Notes: generated by a model from the letters alone, not told the origin. A stretch of DNA of 64,000 nt from Cryobacterium sp. HLT2-28 (GCF_004402495.1 NZ_SOFH01000031.1:1-64000), one strand, 5' to 3'; counted from the stretch's first letter, positions 46,039 through 56,497 are shown. Numbers and translations are program-made.

Positions 46039-46455
46039 CTAGTCGCTGAAGACGTTCATCAGGTGGCGAGGAACGAAGGCCAGCATCGTGACGACCCAGA
46101 GGCCGATCACGACGTAGAACATGACCTTCTGGTACTTCGCGTTCCAGAAGTCGATCAGGATGATCCGCAGCCCGTTGAACGCGTGGAACACGATCGCCGC
46201 GACGAGCGCGGTCTCACCGAGTCCCATGATCGGCGTCTGGTAGCTGGAGATGACCCCGTTGTACGCCTCCGGGCTGACGCGCACGAGCGCGGTGTCCAGA
46301 ATGTGGACCAGCAGAAAGAAGAAGATCGCCACACCGGTGATGCGGTGCAGGACCCATGACCACATGCCCTCGCGGCCCCGGTACAGGGTGCCGGCGGGGC
46401 GACGTGATGTCGTCTTCTGCTGGGATGCAAGTGTCTCTGCCGATTGCTGTGGCAT
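46039..46455 (-). CDS. sdhC: Succinate dehydrogenase cytochrome b subunit
   Basis: The first gene of the operon, encoding 138 residues with three helices. WSWVLHRITGVAIFFFLLVHILD includes the conserved HR-TG motif and a candidate haem His. AFNGLRIILIDF marks the third helix. The start at 46455 (MPQQSAE) is supported by GGGAGGG 6 nt upstream. A TAGGAT at about 46527-46532 on the minus strand may be the operon -10 box. Confidence 0.92.
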   Translation of the reverse strand: MPQQSAETLASQQKTTSRRPAGTLYRGREGMWSWVLHRITGVAIFFFLLVHILDTALVRVSPEAYNGVISSYQTPIMGLGETALVAAIVFHAFNGLRIILIDFWNAKYQKVMFYVVIGLWVVTMLAFVPRHLMNVFSD

Positions 46456-46568
46456 GACCAACCCTCCCTGGCTGATAACGGCCCCGACGATGTCAGGACG
46501 ACGGTGCGCAGAACGCACGTAAGACCATCCTAAGTGTCTCTGCGCCGAGATATTATCCCCGGGCCCGG

Positions 46569-47723
46569 CTAGCGCTGCATTGACAGCGGAACCGACACCG
46601 TGGCCCGCACGGCGGCGCGTTCGTCGACGACCTGTTCGTAATAGCCGAGCAGGGTGCCGCACACGTTTTCCCAGGACCGGCCGAGCACGCCGCGGCGTCC
46701 GGCCTCGCCCATCCGGTGCCGGAGCGGGGCGTCTGCGGCCAGCAGGGCGACGCACCGGCGCAGGTCCCGCTCGTCGTCGGGGGTGAACAGGAGGCCGTTC
46801 TCGCCGTGAGCCACCAGGTCGATCGGGCCGCCGGCGTGCGGGGCCACCACGGGCAGGCCGGCGGCGTGCGCCTCCTGGATGGTCTGGCCGAAGGTCTCCT
46901 CGGTGCCGGCGTGCAGGAAGATGTCGAAACTCGCATACGCCGCGGCCAGCTCCGGCCCGGAAAGACGGCCCAGCCAGGTCACCGGCATCCCGGTGAGCTC
47001 CCGCCGGATCTGCGGCACGGACGGCCCGTCGCCGACGAGGGCGAGACGGATGCCGGGCACGCCGCGCAGCGCCCGGAACCGCTCGACCTGCTTCTCCGGC
47101 GCCATCCGGCCGACGTAGCCCACGACCACCTCGCCGTTCGGGGCCAGCCGGCGGCGCAGGGCGGCCACCGCGGGGTCGCCGCGGTGGTTCGGGTGGTAGC
47201 CGACGAGGTCGACCCCGCGGGTCCAGCGGGCCAGCCGTCGCACCCCGACCCGGCGGAGGTCCAGCATCGACGCCGTCGACGGCACCAGGGTCAGGTCGGC
47301 GCCCTCATGAACCCACTTCACGAAGCGCCAGGCCGCGTTGGCGGCCTGGCCGAGCTTGTTCCGGCGGGCGTAGCCGGCCACATCCGTCTGGAACACGGCG
47401 ACGCTGGGGATGCCCTGCCGGTTCGCCGCGGCGATCCCCTGGGCGCCGAGCAGGAACGGTGAGGCGGCGTGCAGAACGTCAGGGCCGAAGTCCGCGAGAA
47501 GCCGGTGCACCTGCGGACTGGGCATCCCCACCGGGAACTGGCGGTAGGACAGCGCCGGCACGCTGTGCACGGGAAAACCCGCGTACTCGGCCGGAGCGCC
47601 GGACGGGGCGATCAACATGGCCTCGTGGCCGGTACGCGCCAGATGCTCGAGCACCTTGCAGACGCTGGTGGTGACGCCGCTGACGGTGGGCAGGAAACTT
47701 TCGGTGATGAGCGCAACCCTCAT
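46569..47723 (-). CDS. GT4-family mannosyltransferase (PimB/MgtA type)
   Basis: A 384-residue retaining glycosyltransferase. It opens with RVALITESFLPTVSGVTTSV, typical of actinobacterial GDP-mannose-dependent alpha-mannosyltransferases (PimB, MgtA). The donor site is visible as GYVGRMAPEKQVERF and GTEETFGQTIQEAHAAGLPVVAP (EX7E motif). It acts at the inner face of the membrane on phosphatidylinositol mannosides or glycolipids. The divergent neighbour makes GDP-mannose, the expected donor. The ATG at 47723 lies 6 bp after TAGTCT, a leaderless layout. Exact acceptor unknown. Confidence 0.87.
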   Translation of the reverse strand: MRVALITESFLPTVSGVTTSVCKVLEHLARTGHEAMLIAPSGAPAEYAGFPVHSVPALSYRQFPVGMPSPQVHRLLADFGPDVLHAASPFLLGAQGIAAANRQGIPSVAVFQTDVAGYARRNKLGQAANAAWRFVKWVHEGADLTLVPSTASMLDLRRVGVRRLARWTRGVDLVGYHPNHRGDPAVAALRRRLAPNGEVVVGYVGRMAPEKQVERFRALRGVPGIRLALVGDGPSVPQIRRELTGMPVTWLGRLSGPELAAAYASFDIFLHAGTEETFGQTIQEAHAAGLPVVAPHAGGPIDLVAHGENGLLFTPDDERDLRRCVALLAADAPLRHRMGEAGRRGVLGRSWENVCGTLLGYYEQVVDERAAVRATVSVPLSMQR

Positions 47724-47729
47724 GCTGCG

Positions 47730-47735
47730 AGACTA
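47730..47735 (-). promoter_or_regulatory. -10 element for the leaderless mannosyltransferase gene
   Basis: TAGTCT (minus strand) ends 6 bp before the ATG at 47723. It is one half of a compact divergent promoter pair with the guanylyltransferase gene. Confidence 0.55.
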
Positions 47736-47789
47736 GGCAGCCGCCGCGTCCGGCCGGTGAATGCACGGTGAACGGCTGCGTGCGGGCGG

Positions 47790-47795
47790 TAGTCT
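47790..47795 (+). promoter_or_regulatory. -10 element for the leaderless guanylyltransferase gene
   Basis: TAGTCT lies 6 bp before the ATG at 47802. GTGAAC at 47768-47773, 16 bp upstream, is a fair -35. Confidence 0.6.
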
Positions 47796-47801
47796 GGCCG
47801 G

Positions 47802-48923
47802 ATGCCAGCTACCTCGGACGCCCTCGCTCGGTTCTACAGCGTGATCCCGGCGGGTGGGATCGGCTCACGCTTGTGGCCGCTCTCGCGCGCCGACGCTCCC
47901 AAGTTCCTGCACGACCTGACCGGGTCAGGGCAGACCCTGCTGCGCGACACCTGGGACCGGCTCGCGCCGCTCTCCGGCGACCAGCGGATCATGGTCGTGA
48001 CCGGCCGCGCGCACCGCGCGGCCGTCGAGGCCCAGCTCCCCGAACTGGCCGACCACAACGTCGTGCTGGAAAGCGAGCCGCGGGAGTCCACCGCGGCGAT
48101 CGGCCTGGCCGCTGCGATCCTCGAGAAGCGCGAGCCCGGCGTGATCATCGGCTCCTTCGCCGCCGACCACGTGATCAAGGGACCGATCCTGTTCCGCCAG
48201 GCAGTGGCCGAGGCCGTCGCCGCCGCCGATGCCGGCTACATCGTGACCATCGGCATCCGCCCCACCGAACCGGCCATCGGCTTCGGTTACATCAAGACCT
48301 CCGGTGCGCTCGACATCATCGGCGCCGACAGCGCCCTCTCGGTCGACTCCTTCGTGGAGAAGCCCGACCTGGCCACGGCCCGCGGATACCTGAAGAACGG
48401 CCACTACCTGTGGAACGCCGGAATGTTCATCGCGCGGGCCGATCGCCTCCTCGAGGAGATCGGCGCCGCCGAGCCCGAGCTGCTCGCCGGCCTGCTCGAA
48501 CTCGCCGAGGTCTGGGACACCCCGCGCCGCGGCGCGGTCGTCGACCGGGTCTGGCCGCGGCTGAAGAAGATCGCGATCGACTACTCGGTCGCCGAGCCCG
48601 TCGCGGCGAAAGGCAAACTCGCCGTTATCCCCGGCCAGTTCGACTGGGACGACGTGGGTGACTTCGCCTCGATCGCGAAGATCCACGCGAACGGCCGCAA
48701 GCGCGACCTGGCCATCCTCGGCGAGGGAGCCCGGGTGCTCGCCGATTCGTCCAGCGGGATCGTGGTCAGCCACACCGGGCGCATGATCGCCCTGATCGGC
48801 GTCGAGGACATCGTCGTGGTCGACACGCCGGACGCGCTGCTCGTCACCACCAGCGCGAACGCGCAGAAAGTCAAGGCCGTCGTCGACGCGTTGAAGCTCT
48901 CCGGAAGCACCGACGTCCTCTGA
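47802..48923 (+). CDS. manC: Mannose-1-phosphate guanylyltransferase
   Basis: Makes GDP-mannose from mannose-1-phosphate and GTP. The 373-residue protein has the nucleotidyltransferase signature AGGIGSRLWPLSR, the downstream Lys (APKFLHDL), the GFGYIK substrate motif and FVEKP. DYSVAEPVA and FDWDDVGDF are also family hallmarks. It is divergent from a mannosyltransferase that should use its product. The phosphomannomutase step may be met by a mutase elsewhere; the one in this window sits with punA instead. Confidence 0.95.
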   Translation: MPATSDALARFYSVIPAGGIGSRLWPLSRADAPKFLHDLTGSGQTLLRDTWDRLAPLSGDQRIMVVTGRAHRAAVEAQLPELADHNVVLESEPRESTAAIGLAAAILEKREPGVIIGSFAADHVIKGPILFRQAVAEAVAAADAGYIVTIGIRPTEPAIGFGYIKTSGALDIIGADSALSVDSFVEKPDLATARGYLKNGHYLWNAGMFIARADRLLEEIGAAEPELLAGLLELAEVWDTPRRGAVVDRVWPRLKKIAIDYSVAEPVAAKGKLAVIPGQFDWDDVGDFASIAKIHANGRKRDLAILGEGARVLADSSSGIVVSHTGRMIALIGVEDIVVVDTPDALLVTTSANAQKVKAVVDALKLSGSTDVL

Positions 48924-49145
48924 CCCGTCCGGCCGGTGAGGCCGGTGCCGCCGGCCGGCCAGCGGACGCCGGACAATTCTCCCGATGCGAGACGCATTCG
49001 CGCCGCCGCGGCGGCGCTTATGTCGCGGCTTGGTAACCATTCGGTTGCAGCCCGAGTTTGCTCATCTGAGCAGGGAAACATTCGGTAACGTGTAGTCCAA
49101 CACAGCCCCCGCGGACCCACGCCGGGCGACCATAGGAGGTCAATC
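48924..49145 (+). promoter_or_regulatory. manC-bmpA intergenic region with regulatory repeats
   Basis: The left part is GC-rich with stem-forming GGCCGG words that could terminate manC. The right part is the bmpA control region: CATTCGGT occurs at 49038-49045 and 49079-49086 (41 bp apart), with the palindrome TGCTCA-TC-TGAGCA between them (49059-49072). AGGAGGT, an ideal ribosome binding site, precedes the TTG start. Confidence 0.6.
49057..49074. promoter_or_regulatory. Nucleoside-gene motif, site 1
   Basis: TTTGCTCATCTGAGCAGG contains a 6+6 palindrome. It aligns with TTTGCTCATTCGCGCAGG upstream of punA/lpdA (61144) and with the right half of the nupA site (50406). Confidence 0.55.
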
Positions 49146-50249
49146 TTGACAATCACGAAACGCAAGGCCGTTTTCAGCGGTCTTGCCACGCTCGGCGTTG
49201 TGGCCCTGCTCGCCGCTTGCGCGCCGGCACCGACCGACGGCAAATCCTCGGGAGACGCCGCGGCATCCGACTACCTGCCGTGCATTGTGTCCGACTTCGG
49301 CGGTTTCGACGACAAGTCGTTCAACCAGTCCAGCTTCGACGGCATCACCCAGGCCGCCGATGAGCTCGGCATCGAGTTCAAGCAGGCCGAATCCAAGTCT
49401 GAAGACCAGTACGCCAGCAACACCAGCAGCATGGTCGACCAGGGCTGCAACTTCGTGCTGACCGTCGGCTTCGCCCTCGCCAACGCCACCCGCGACGCGG
49501 CCAAGGCGAGCCCCGACACGCACTTCGCCCTGATCGACTCCGCCATCTCCAACGACGACTTCAGCCCCCTGACGCTCGACAACGTCAAGCCGGTGCTCTA
49601 CGACACCGCGCAGGCCGCGTTCCTCGCCGGTTACCTCGCCGCCGGAACCAGCAAGACCGGAGTCGTCGGAACCTACGGCGGACTGCAGTTCCCGTCCGTC
49701 ACCATCTTCATGGACGGTTTCGCCGACGGCGTGAAGTACTACAACGACCAGAAGGGCAAGAGCGTCAAGGTCCTCGGCTGGGACAAGGCCGCGCAGACCG
49801 GTCTCTTCGCTGGCAGCTTCGATGACATCAACCAGGGCAAGGCGCTCAGCACCGGTCTGATCGACCAGGGCGCCGACATCATCCTCCCGGTTGCCGGACC
49901 GCTCTTCCAGGGCACCGCGCAGGCCATCCAGGACTCCGGCAAGGACGTCGCCATCATCGGTGTCGACAGCGACCTGTTCGAGACCACGCCCGAGTTCAAG
50001 GCCCTGTACCTCACCTCGGTGCTCAAGCAGATGGCCGCCGCCACCAAGCAGATCGTCGTCGACGACTCGAAGGGTGACTTCACCGCCGACCCGTACGTGG
50101 GCACGCTCGAGAACAAGGGCGTGGACATCGCCCCGCTGCACGAGTGGGAGTCCAAGGTCGACCCCGCGCTCGTGAAGGAGGTCGACGCCATCAAGGCCGA
50201 CATCATCAGCGGCAAGCTCAAGGTCGAGTCTCCCTCCACCCCGAAGTAA
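49146..50249 (+). CDS. bmpA: BMP-family nucleoside-binding lipoprotein
   Basis: Substrate-binding lipoprotein of the nucleoside ABC importer encoded downstream. The 367-residue precursor has lipobox LAAC with Cys25. Mature-sequence hallmarks of the BMP/PnrA group are SDFGGFDDKSFNQSSFDG, the DQGCNFVLTVGF segment and GWDKAAQTGLFAGSFDD. The start codon is TTG at 49146, decided by AGGAGGT 6 nt upstream. Followed by a 16-bp duplication on the stop codon and by a strong hairpin, so it is probably made in excess of the transporter core. Confidence 0.93.
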   Translation: MTITKRKAVFSGLATLGVVALLAACAPAPTDGKSSGDAAASDYLPCIVSDFGGFDDKSFNQSSFDGITQAADELGIEFKQAESKSEDQYASNTSSMVDQGCNFVLTVGFALANATRDAAKASPDTHFALIDSAISNDDFSPLTLDNVKPVLYDTAQAAFLAGYLAAGTSKTGVVGTYGGLQFPSVTIFMDGFADGVKYYNDQKGKSVKVLGWDKAAQTGLFAGSFDDINQGKALSTGLIDQGADIILPVAGPLFQGTAQAIQDSGKDVAIIGVDSDLFETTPEFKALYLTSVLKQMAAATKQIVVDDSKGDFTADPYVGTLENKGVDIAPLHEWESKVDPALVKEVDAIKADIISGKLKVESPSTPK

Positions 50250-50265
50250 CGCCACCCCGAAGTAA
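50236..50265 (+). repeat. Tandem duplication spanning the bmpA stop codon
   Basis: CCACCCCGAAGTAA occurs at 50236-50249 and again at 50252-50265, a 16-bp period. The first TAA is the real stop; the second lies one frame over. Confidence 0.92.
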
Positions 50266-50292
50266 AGCGCCACCAGCTCCACCAGCAGCACA

Positions 50293-50329
50293 ATGCGGGG
50301 AGGCCAGCGACACGCTGGCCTCCCCGCAT
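50293..50329 (+). terminator. Strong hairpin after bmpA
   Basis: ATGCGGGGAGGCCAGCG (50293-50309) and its exact complement (50313-50329) form a 17-bp stem with a 3-nt loop. It stops or stabilises the bmpA message before the nupABC promoter. Confidence 0.85.
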
Positions 50330-50405
50330 CGGTTAACAGCGCCGATCAGTCACTCAGAAGAGCAGATCGGACCAACATATGAGCAAATCGGTTTGCAAAC
50401 GCCAT

Positions 50406-50421
50406 CATTCGCGCAGGTAGC
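50406..50421. promoter_or_regulatory. Nucleoside-gene motif, site 2
   Basis: TCATTCGCGCAGGTAGC (with the T at 50405) is identical over 17 bp to 61149-61165 upstream of punA/lpdA. A reverse half-site ATGAGCAAAT lies at 50379-50388. The pair sits just upstream of the nupA promoter. Confidence 0.6.
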
Positions 50422-50444
50422 ACCTCATCTGTTCGCCCACTCAA

Positions 50445-50450
50445 TAGAAT
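50445..50450 (+). promoter_or_regulatory. -10 element for near-leaderless nupA
   Basis: TAGAAT lies 7 bp before the nupA ATG. No ribosome binding site of normal spacing is present, which suits a leaderless message. Confidence 0.6.
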
Positions 50451-50457
50451 CGGGACT

Positions 50458-51978
50458 ATGAAGCTCGAACTTCGCGGCATTACGAAGAAATTCGGTGCCC
50501 TGGTCGCGAACGACCACATCAACCTCACCGTCGAGGCTGGCGAAATCCATGCGCTGTTGGGCGAGAACGGCGCTGGAAAGTCAACCCTCATGAACGTGCT
50601 CTACGGCCTGTACCGGGCCGAAGAGGGCGAGATCCTGCTTGACGACGTCGTTCAGCACTTTGCTGGGCCAGGCGACGCGATGGCCGCGGGGATCGGCATG
50701 GTGCACCAGCACTTCATGCTCATCCCGGTCTTCACGGTCGCCGAGAACGTCATGCTCGGTCACGAAGACACCAAGACCGGCGGTCGCCTCGACCTGGCGG
50801 CGGCCCGCAAGCACGTGCGGGAGATTTCCGACCGGTTCGGCTTCGACGTCGACCCCGACGCCCTCGTCGAGGACCTCCCCGTCGGGGTGCAACAGCGGGT
50901 GGAGATCATCAAGGCCGTCTCCCGCGACGCGAAGGTGCTGGTCTTCGACGAGCCGACCGCGGTGCTCACCCCGCAGGAGACCGACGAGCTCATGGTCATC
51001 ATGCGCCAGCTCAAGGAGGCCGGCACCTCCATCGTCTTCATCACCCACAAACTGCGGGAGGTGCGGGCCGTCGCCGACCGGATCACCGTCATCCGTCTCG
51101 GCGCCGTCGTCGGCGAAGCCTCCCCGACCGCGACGAACGTGGAACTGGCCACCATGATGGTGGGCCGGGCGGTCGACCTCACGGTGGACAAGGCGCCCGC
51201 CGTTCCCGGGGACGCCGCCCTCGTCGTCAAGAACCTCAGCGTGCTCGACCCGCACGGCCAGGTCCTGGTCAACAACGTCAGCTTCGAGGTGCACAACGGC
51301 GAGATCCTCGCAATAGCGGGGGTGCAGGGCAACGGCCAGACCGAACTCACCGAAGCCCTGATGGGCCTGCAGCCGCGCGTCTCCGGCGAGATCACCCTCG
51401 ACGGCAAGTCCCTGCGCGGACACTCCGTGCGCCAGGTGCTCGAGGCCGGAGTCGGCTTCGTGCCGGAGGACCGCACCGAAGACGGGCTGGTCGGCGAGTT
51501 CACCATCGCCGAGAACCTCATGCTCGACCGCTCCAACGACGAACCGTTCGTGAAACGGTGGAACGTGCAGCGGGCGCTCCTGGCGAAGTTCGCCGGGGAG
51601 AAGGTCATGGAATTCGACGTGCGCTCCCAGGGGATCGACACCCCGGTCGGGCGCCTCTCCGGAGGCAACCAGCAGAAGGTCGTCCTCGCCCGTGAGCTCA
51701 GCCGCGACCTGCGCCTCTTCGTCGCGGCGCAACCCACCCGCGGCCTCGACGTCGGCTCGATCGAGTTCGTGCACGAACGCATCGTGGCCACCCGGGACGC
51801 CGGCACCCCGGTGGTCGTGATCTCGACCGAACTCGACGAGGTCGCGGCCCTGGCCGACCGGATCATGGTCATGTACCGCGGGCGCATCGTCGGCATCGTG
51901 CCGGGCGACACCCCCCGCGCAGTCCTCGGATTGATGATGGCGGGCGAAGCCCCCGCCGGAGAAGGAGCCGCAGCGTGA
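50458..51978 (+). CDS. nupA: Nucleoside ABC transporter ATP-binding protein (two ATPase domains)
   Basis: Tandem ATPase of the BMP-linked nucleoside importer. The 506-residue protein has a first domain with Walker A GENGAGKST, signature LPVGVQQRVEI and Walker B VLVFDEPTAVL. The second has a degenerate P-loop (GVQGNGQTE), signature LSGGNQQK and the AAQPTRGLDVGS motif. This asymmetry is normal for the NupA/RbsA class. Starts at ATG 50458 with a -10 box close upstream. It heads nupA-nupB-nupC-cdd-deoA, whose genes overlap by 4 bp each. Confidence 0.93.
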   Translation: MKLELRGITKKFGALVANDHINLTVEAGEIHALLGENGAGKSTLMNVLYGLYRAEEGEILLDDVVQHFAGPGDAMAAGIGMVHQHFMLIPVFTVAENVMLGHEDTKTGGRLDLAAARKHVREISDRFGFDVDPDALVEDLPVGVQQRVEIIKAVSRDAKVLVFDEPTAVLTPQETDELMVIMRQLKEAGTSIVFITHKLREVRAVADRITVIRLGAVVGEASPTATNVELATMMVGRAVDLTVDKAPAVPGDAALVVKNLSVLDPHGQVLVNNVSFEVHNGEILAIAGVQGNGQTELTEALMGLQPRVSGEITLDGKSLRGHSVRQVLEAGVGFVPEDRTEDGLVGEFTIAENLMLDRSNDEPFVKRWNVQRALLAKFAGEKVMEFDVRSQGIDTPVGRLSGGNQQKVVLARELSRDLRLFVAAQPTRGLDVGSIEFVHERIVATRDAGTPVVVISTELDEVAALADRIMVMYRGRIVGIVPGDTPRAVLGLMMAGEAPAGEGAAA

Positions 51979-53240
51979 GCACCACACAGGGTCCGGGGAC
52001 CGTGACCGGACCGGCAACCTCGCCGACCGGAGCGCCCTCCCGCTGGGACCGGATGTTCCGCGAGATCACCACCGGCAGCGCCATCATCTCCGTGCTGGCC
52101 GTCGTGCTCGCGCTCGTCGTCGGCGCCGTCATGATCGCGTTCACCAACAAGGAGGTCCAGGCCAGCGCCGGTTACTTCTTCTCAAGGCCCGGCGACCTGC
52201 TCGCCGCCATCTGGAACGCGGTGTCCGGGGCGTACTCGGCCCTCTTCCAGGGCTCGATCTACAACTTCCGCCGGCCGAGCTTCGCGGCGGGGATCAAGCC
52301 CCTCACCGAGACCCTCACCTTCGCGACCCCGCTGATCATGGCCGGCCTCGGAGTGGCGCTCGGTTTCCGGGTGGGCATGTTCAACATCGGCGGGCGCGGG
52401 CAGATGCTCATCGCGGCCGCCCTCGGCGGCTGGGTCGGCTTCGCGGTCGACCTGCCCTACGGGCTGCACATGATCGTCGCGCTCGTGGTCGGCATCCTCG
52501 GCGGCGCCCTCTGGGGCGGTATCGTCGGTCTGCTCAAAGCCCGAACGGGAGCCCACGAGGTGATCACCACGATCATGCTCAACTACGTGGCGTTCTACCT
52601 CGTCAGCTACCTGCTCCGCGAAGGCTTCCTGAAGACGCCCGGGTCGAACAACCCGAAGAGCCCGGCCACCAAGGTCACGGCGGTCTTCCCCGACCTCCTC
52701 GGCCCGAACTACATCCTGCACTTCGGCTTCATCCTGGCCATCCTCGCCACGATCTTCACCTGGTGGCTGCTCTCGCGCTCGAACCTCGGCTTCCAGTTCC
52801 GGGCCGTCGGGCTCAACCCGCATGCGGCCAAGGTCGCCGGCATCAGCGTCAAGCGCATGTACGTCTACGCGATGATGCTCTCGGGCGGGCTGGTCGGCCT
52901 CGCCGGCATCAACCAGGTGCTGGGCACGACCACCAGCGGCTTCGGTGCCGGACTCGACTCCGGCATCGGTTTCGACGCCATCACCGTGGCGCTGCTCGGC
53001 CGGTCGAAGCCCTGGGGGGTCTTCTGGGCCGGCATCCTGTTCGGCGCCTTCAAGGCCGGCGGGTTCTCGATGCAGGCCGCCGAGGGCGTGCCGATCGACA
53101 TCGTGCTCGTCGTGCAGTCGCTCATCGTGCTCTTCATCGCCGCCCCGCCGCTCGTGCGGGCCATCTTCCGCCTGCCTGTGCCGGGAGCCATCCGTCGCAA
53201 GACCCAGGTCAACGTTTCCCAGGAGGTGGCAGCGAAATGA
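51975..53240 (+). CDS. nupB: Nucleoside ABC transporter permease, first subunit
   Basis: A 421-residue membrane protein of the BPD_transp_2 group. The core motif GVALGFRVGMFNIGGRGQML is characteristic of nucleoside and ribose-type permeases. GAHEVITTIMLNYVAFYLVSYLL and FGAGLDSGIGFDAITVALLGRS follow. A hydrophilic N-terminus of about 40 residues precedes the first helix. GTG start overlaps nupA (GTGA). Confidence 0.92.
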   Translation: MSTTQGPGTVTGPATSPTGAPSRWDRMFREITTGSAIISVLAVVLALVVGAVMIAFTNKEVQASAGYFFSRPGDLLAAIWNAVSGAYSALFQGSIYNFRRPSFAAGIKPLTETLTFATPLIMAGLGVALGFRVGMFNIGGRGQMLIAAALGGWVGFAVDLPYGLHMIVALVVGILGGALWGGIVGLLKARTGAHEVITTIMLNYVAFYLVSYLLREGFLKTPGSNNPKSPATKVTAVFPDLLGPNYILHFGFILAILATIFTWWLLSRSNLGFQFRAVGLNPHAAKVAGISVKRMYVYAMMLSGGLVGLAGINQVLGTTTSGFGAGLDSGIGFDAITVALLGRSKPWGVFWAGILFGAFKAGGFSMQAAEGVPIDIVLVVQSLIVLFIAAPPLVRAIFRLPVPGAIRRKTQVNVSQEVAAK

Positions 53241-54532
53241 GCACCGTCGCTCCGGTCGTCCAGCCCGCACAGCCCACCACGCCGGAAGGCCCCGATTTCG
53301 AGTTCGTGAAGAGCTGGAAGGTGACGATCGCCCTGTCGATCTTCACCGTCCTCAGCTTCCTGCTCCTGGTGGTCTTCGGCCGGGACGGCACCAGCACCAT
53401 GCGCCTGTCCACGTCCAGTGACCTGATCCAGCTGCCCGACGTGGAACTGCCGACCCGGGTCACCGGCATCGTGATCACCGTCCTGCTCCTCCTGATCACC
53501 GGCGTGAGCGTCTGGCTGGTGCGCGCCAAGGCCAAGGCCCCGATCTGGTTGATCGCCGTCTACGCCGTGCTCGTCCTGATCGGCTTCCTGGCCTGGGCCG
53601 CCGCCGACAAGTCCATCCCGGTTCCCGGCCTGCTGTTCGGGTCGCTCAGCCTGGCCGTGCCGCTCATCTTCGGTGCCCTCGGCGGCGTCATCTCCGAGCG
53701 GGTCGGCGTGGTCAACATCGCCATCGAGGGTCAGCTGCTCGCCGGCGCGTTCACCTCAGCGATGGTCGCATCGCTCACCCGCCAGCCGCTCCTCGGCCTC
53801 CTGGCCGCGATGCTGGCCGGGGTGCTCGTCTCGATGGTGCTGGCCGCCTTCGCGATCAAGTACTTCGTCGACCAGGTCATCGTCGGCGTCGTGCTCAACG
53901 TGCTCGTGATCGGCCTGACCGGCTTCCTCTACTCGCAGGTGATGGCACCGAACGCGGCGCTCCTGAACCAGCCGCCCCGGTTCGAACGGATCAACATCCC
54001 GCTGCTCAGCGAGATCCCGATCATCGGGCCGGTCTTCTTCCGGCAGACGCTGATCGTCTACATCATGTACGTCGCCGTCGCCGTGGTCTTCTACGGGATC
54101 TTCCACACGAAGTGGGGACTGCGCCTCCGCAGCGTGGGCGAGCATCCGCAGGCCGCCGACACGGTCGGCATCAACGTCGCGTCGACGAGGTTCTGGAACG
54201 TGTCCATCGCCGGCGCGATCGTCGGCCTCGGCGGAGCCTACTTCACCCTCGGCTCGGTCGGCGCGTTCGGCAAGGAGATGACCGCCGGGGCCGGGTTCAT
54301 CGCGCTGGCCGCCGTGATCTTCGGCCGGTGGGACCCGATCCGGGCCACGCTCGCCGCGCTGCTGTTCGGTTTCGCCAGCAACCTGCAGAACGTGCTCAGC
54401 ATCATCGGGTCCCCGGTGCCGAGTGAGTTCATGCTCATGCTGCCCTACCTCGTCACGATCTTCGCCGTCGCCGGCCTGGTCGGCCAGTCCAGGGGACCTG
54501 CCGCCAGCGGCAAGCCCTACATCAAATCGTGA
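53237..54532 (+). CDS. nupC: Nucleoside ABC transporter permease, second subunit
   Basis: A 431-residue partner of the preceding permease. GALGGVISERVGVVNIAIEGQLLAGAF is the conserved core, and GFIALAAVIFGRWDPIRATLAALLFG is the C-terminal hallmark. The N-terminal third has extra helices. AGGAGG precedes the ATG at 53237, which overlaps the nupB stop. The product completes a BmpA-NupABC importer. Confidence 0.92.
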   Translation: MSTVAPVVQPAQPTTPEGPDFEFVKSWKVTIALSIFTVLSFLLLVVFGRDGTSTMRLSTSSDLIQLPDVELPTRVTGIVITVLLLLITGVSVWLVRAKAKAPIWLIAVYAVLVLIGFLAWAAADKSIPVPGLLFGSLSLAVPLIFGALGGVISERVGVVNIAIEGQLLAGAFTSAMVASLTRQPLLGLLAAMLAGVLVSMVLAAFAIKYFVDQVIVGVVLNVLVIGLTGFLYSQVMAPNAALLNQPPRFERINIPLLSEIPIIGPVFFRQTLIVYIMYVAVAVVFYGIFHTKWGLRLRSVGEHPQAADTVGINVASTRFWNVSIAGAIVGLGGAYFTLGSVGAFGKEMTAGAGFIALAAVIFGRWDPIRATLAALLFGFASNLQNVLSIIGSPVPSEFMLMLPYLVTIFAVAGLVGQSRGPAASGKPYIKS

Positions 54533-54962
54533 CCGGGTCTACCCGGCCAGACGCTCCCTTCTCGGGCGACGTCGATTGGGGTGTCCTCCGCGAGGCAGCC
54601 GTGCAGGCGATGGGCAGCGCCTACGCGCCGTACTCGCACTTCCCGGTCGGCGCCGCGGCGCTCGTCAGCGACGGGCGGGTGATCACCGGCTGCAACGTCG
54701 AGAACGCGTCCTACGGCCTCACCCTGTGCGCGGAGTGCGCCCTCGTCTCCATGCTGCACCTCACCGGCGGCGGGCAGCTCGTGGCCTTCACCTGCGTCGA
54801 CGGTGCCGGTGGCACCCTGATGCCCTGCGGGCGCTGCCGCCAGCTTTTGTACGAACACTCGGCCCCCGGCATGCTACTGGACACGGTGTCGGGTGTGCGA
54901 ACCATTGATGAAATCCTGCCCGACGCCTTCGGGCCCAGGCAGCTCGCCGACTACCGGGAAGA

Positions 54963-54966
<4 letters not shown>
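54529..54966 (+). CDS. cdd: Cytidine deaminase
   Basis: Deaminates cytidine and deoxycytidine to the uridine forms. The 145-residue homotetrameric-type enzyme has the zinc motifs CAECAL (with catalytic Glu) and PCGRCRQ, and the substrate motif GCNVENASYG. YAPYSHFPVGAAAL is the N-terminal signature. It overlaps nupC and deoA by 4 bp on either side, so uptake and salvage are coupled. Confidence 0.96.
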
Positions 54967-56282
<1,316 letters not shown>

Positions 56283-56330
56283 CCCCGCCTCCGCCCAGCC
56301 CCAGCCCACCCCGAGCCCCGTCCACCCTCG

Positions 56331-56424
56331 CGCATAACTCCTGCAATTTGTGTCCCGTTGCTTCGGCTGCCTTGATTTTCCAAGCTGCGGAACACGCGGC
56401 GGGCGAAATTGCAGGAGTTATGCG
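56331..56424. repeat. 94-bp palindromic element, copy C
   Basis: CGCATAACTCCTGCAATTT (56331-56349) and its exact complement (56406-56424) give 19-bp perfect arms around a 56-bp interior. It lies between deoA and add and probably ends the nup operon transcript. Confidence 0.95.
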
Positions 56425-56497
56425 AGGGGCGGTTCGGCGCGGTCCGGCGAATCAGCCGAGGTTCAGGAAACAGGGAGACTCCCAGCGTCATGGCCGG

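Noticed and set aside
46515..46533. DtxR-like sequence TTAGGATGGTCTTACGTGC (minus strand) upstream of sdhC
   Set aside because: It matches the iron-box consensus at only 12 of 19 positions, mostly in one half. TAGGAT is more simply read as a -10 box.
50293..50329. Attachment site or mobile-element end after bmpA
   Set aside because: A perfect 17-bp stem with 3-nt loop directly after a gene is best explained as a terminator, and no integrase or transposase is near.
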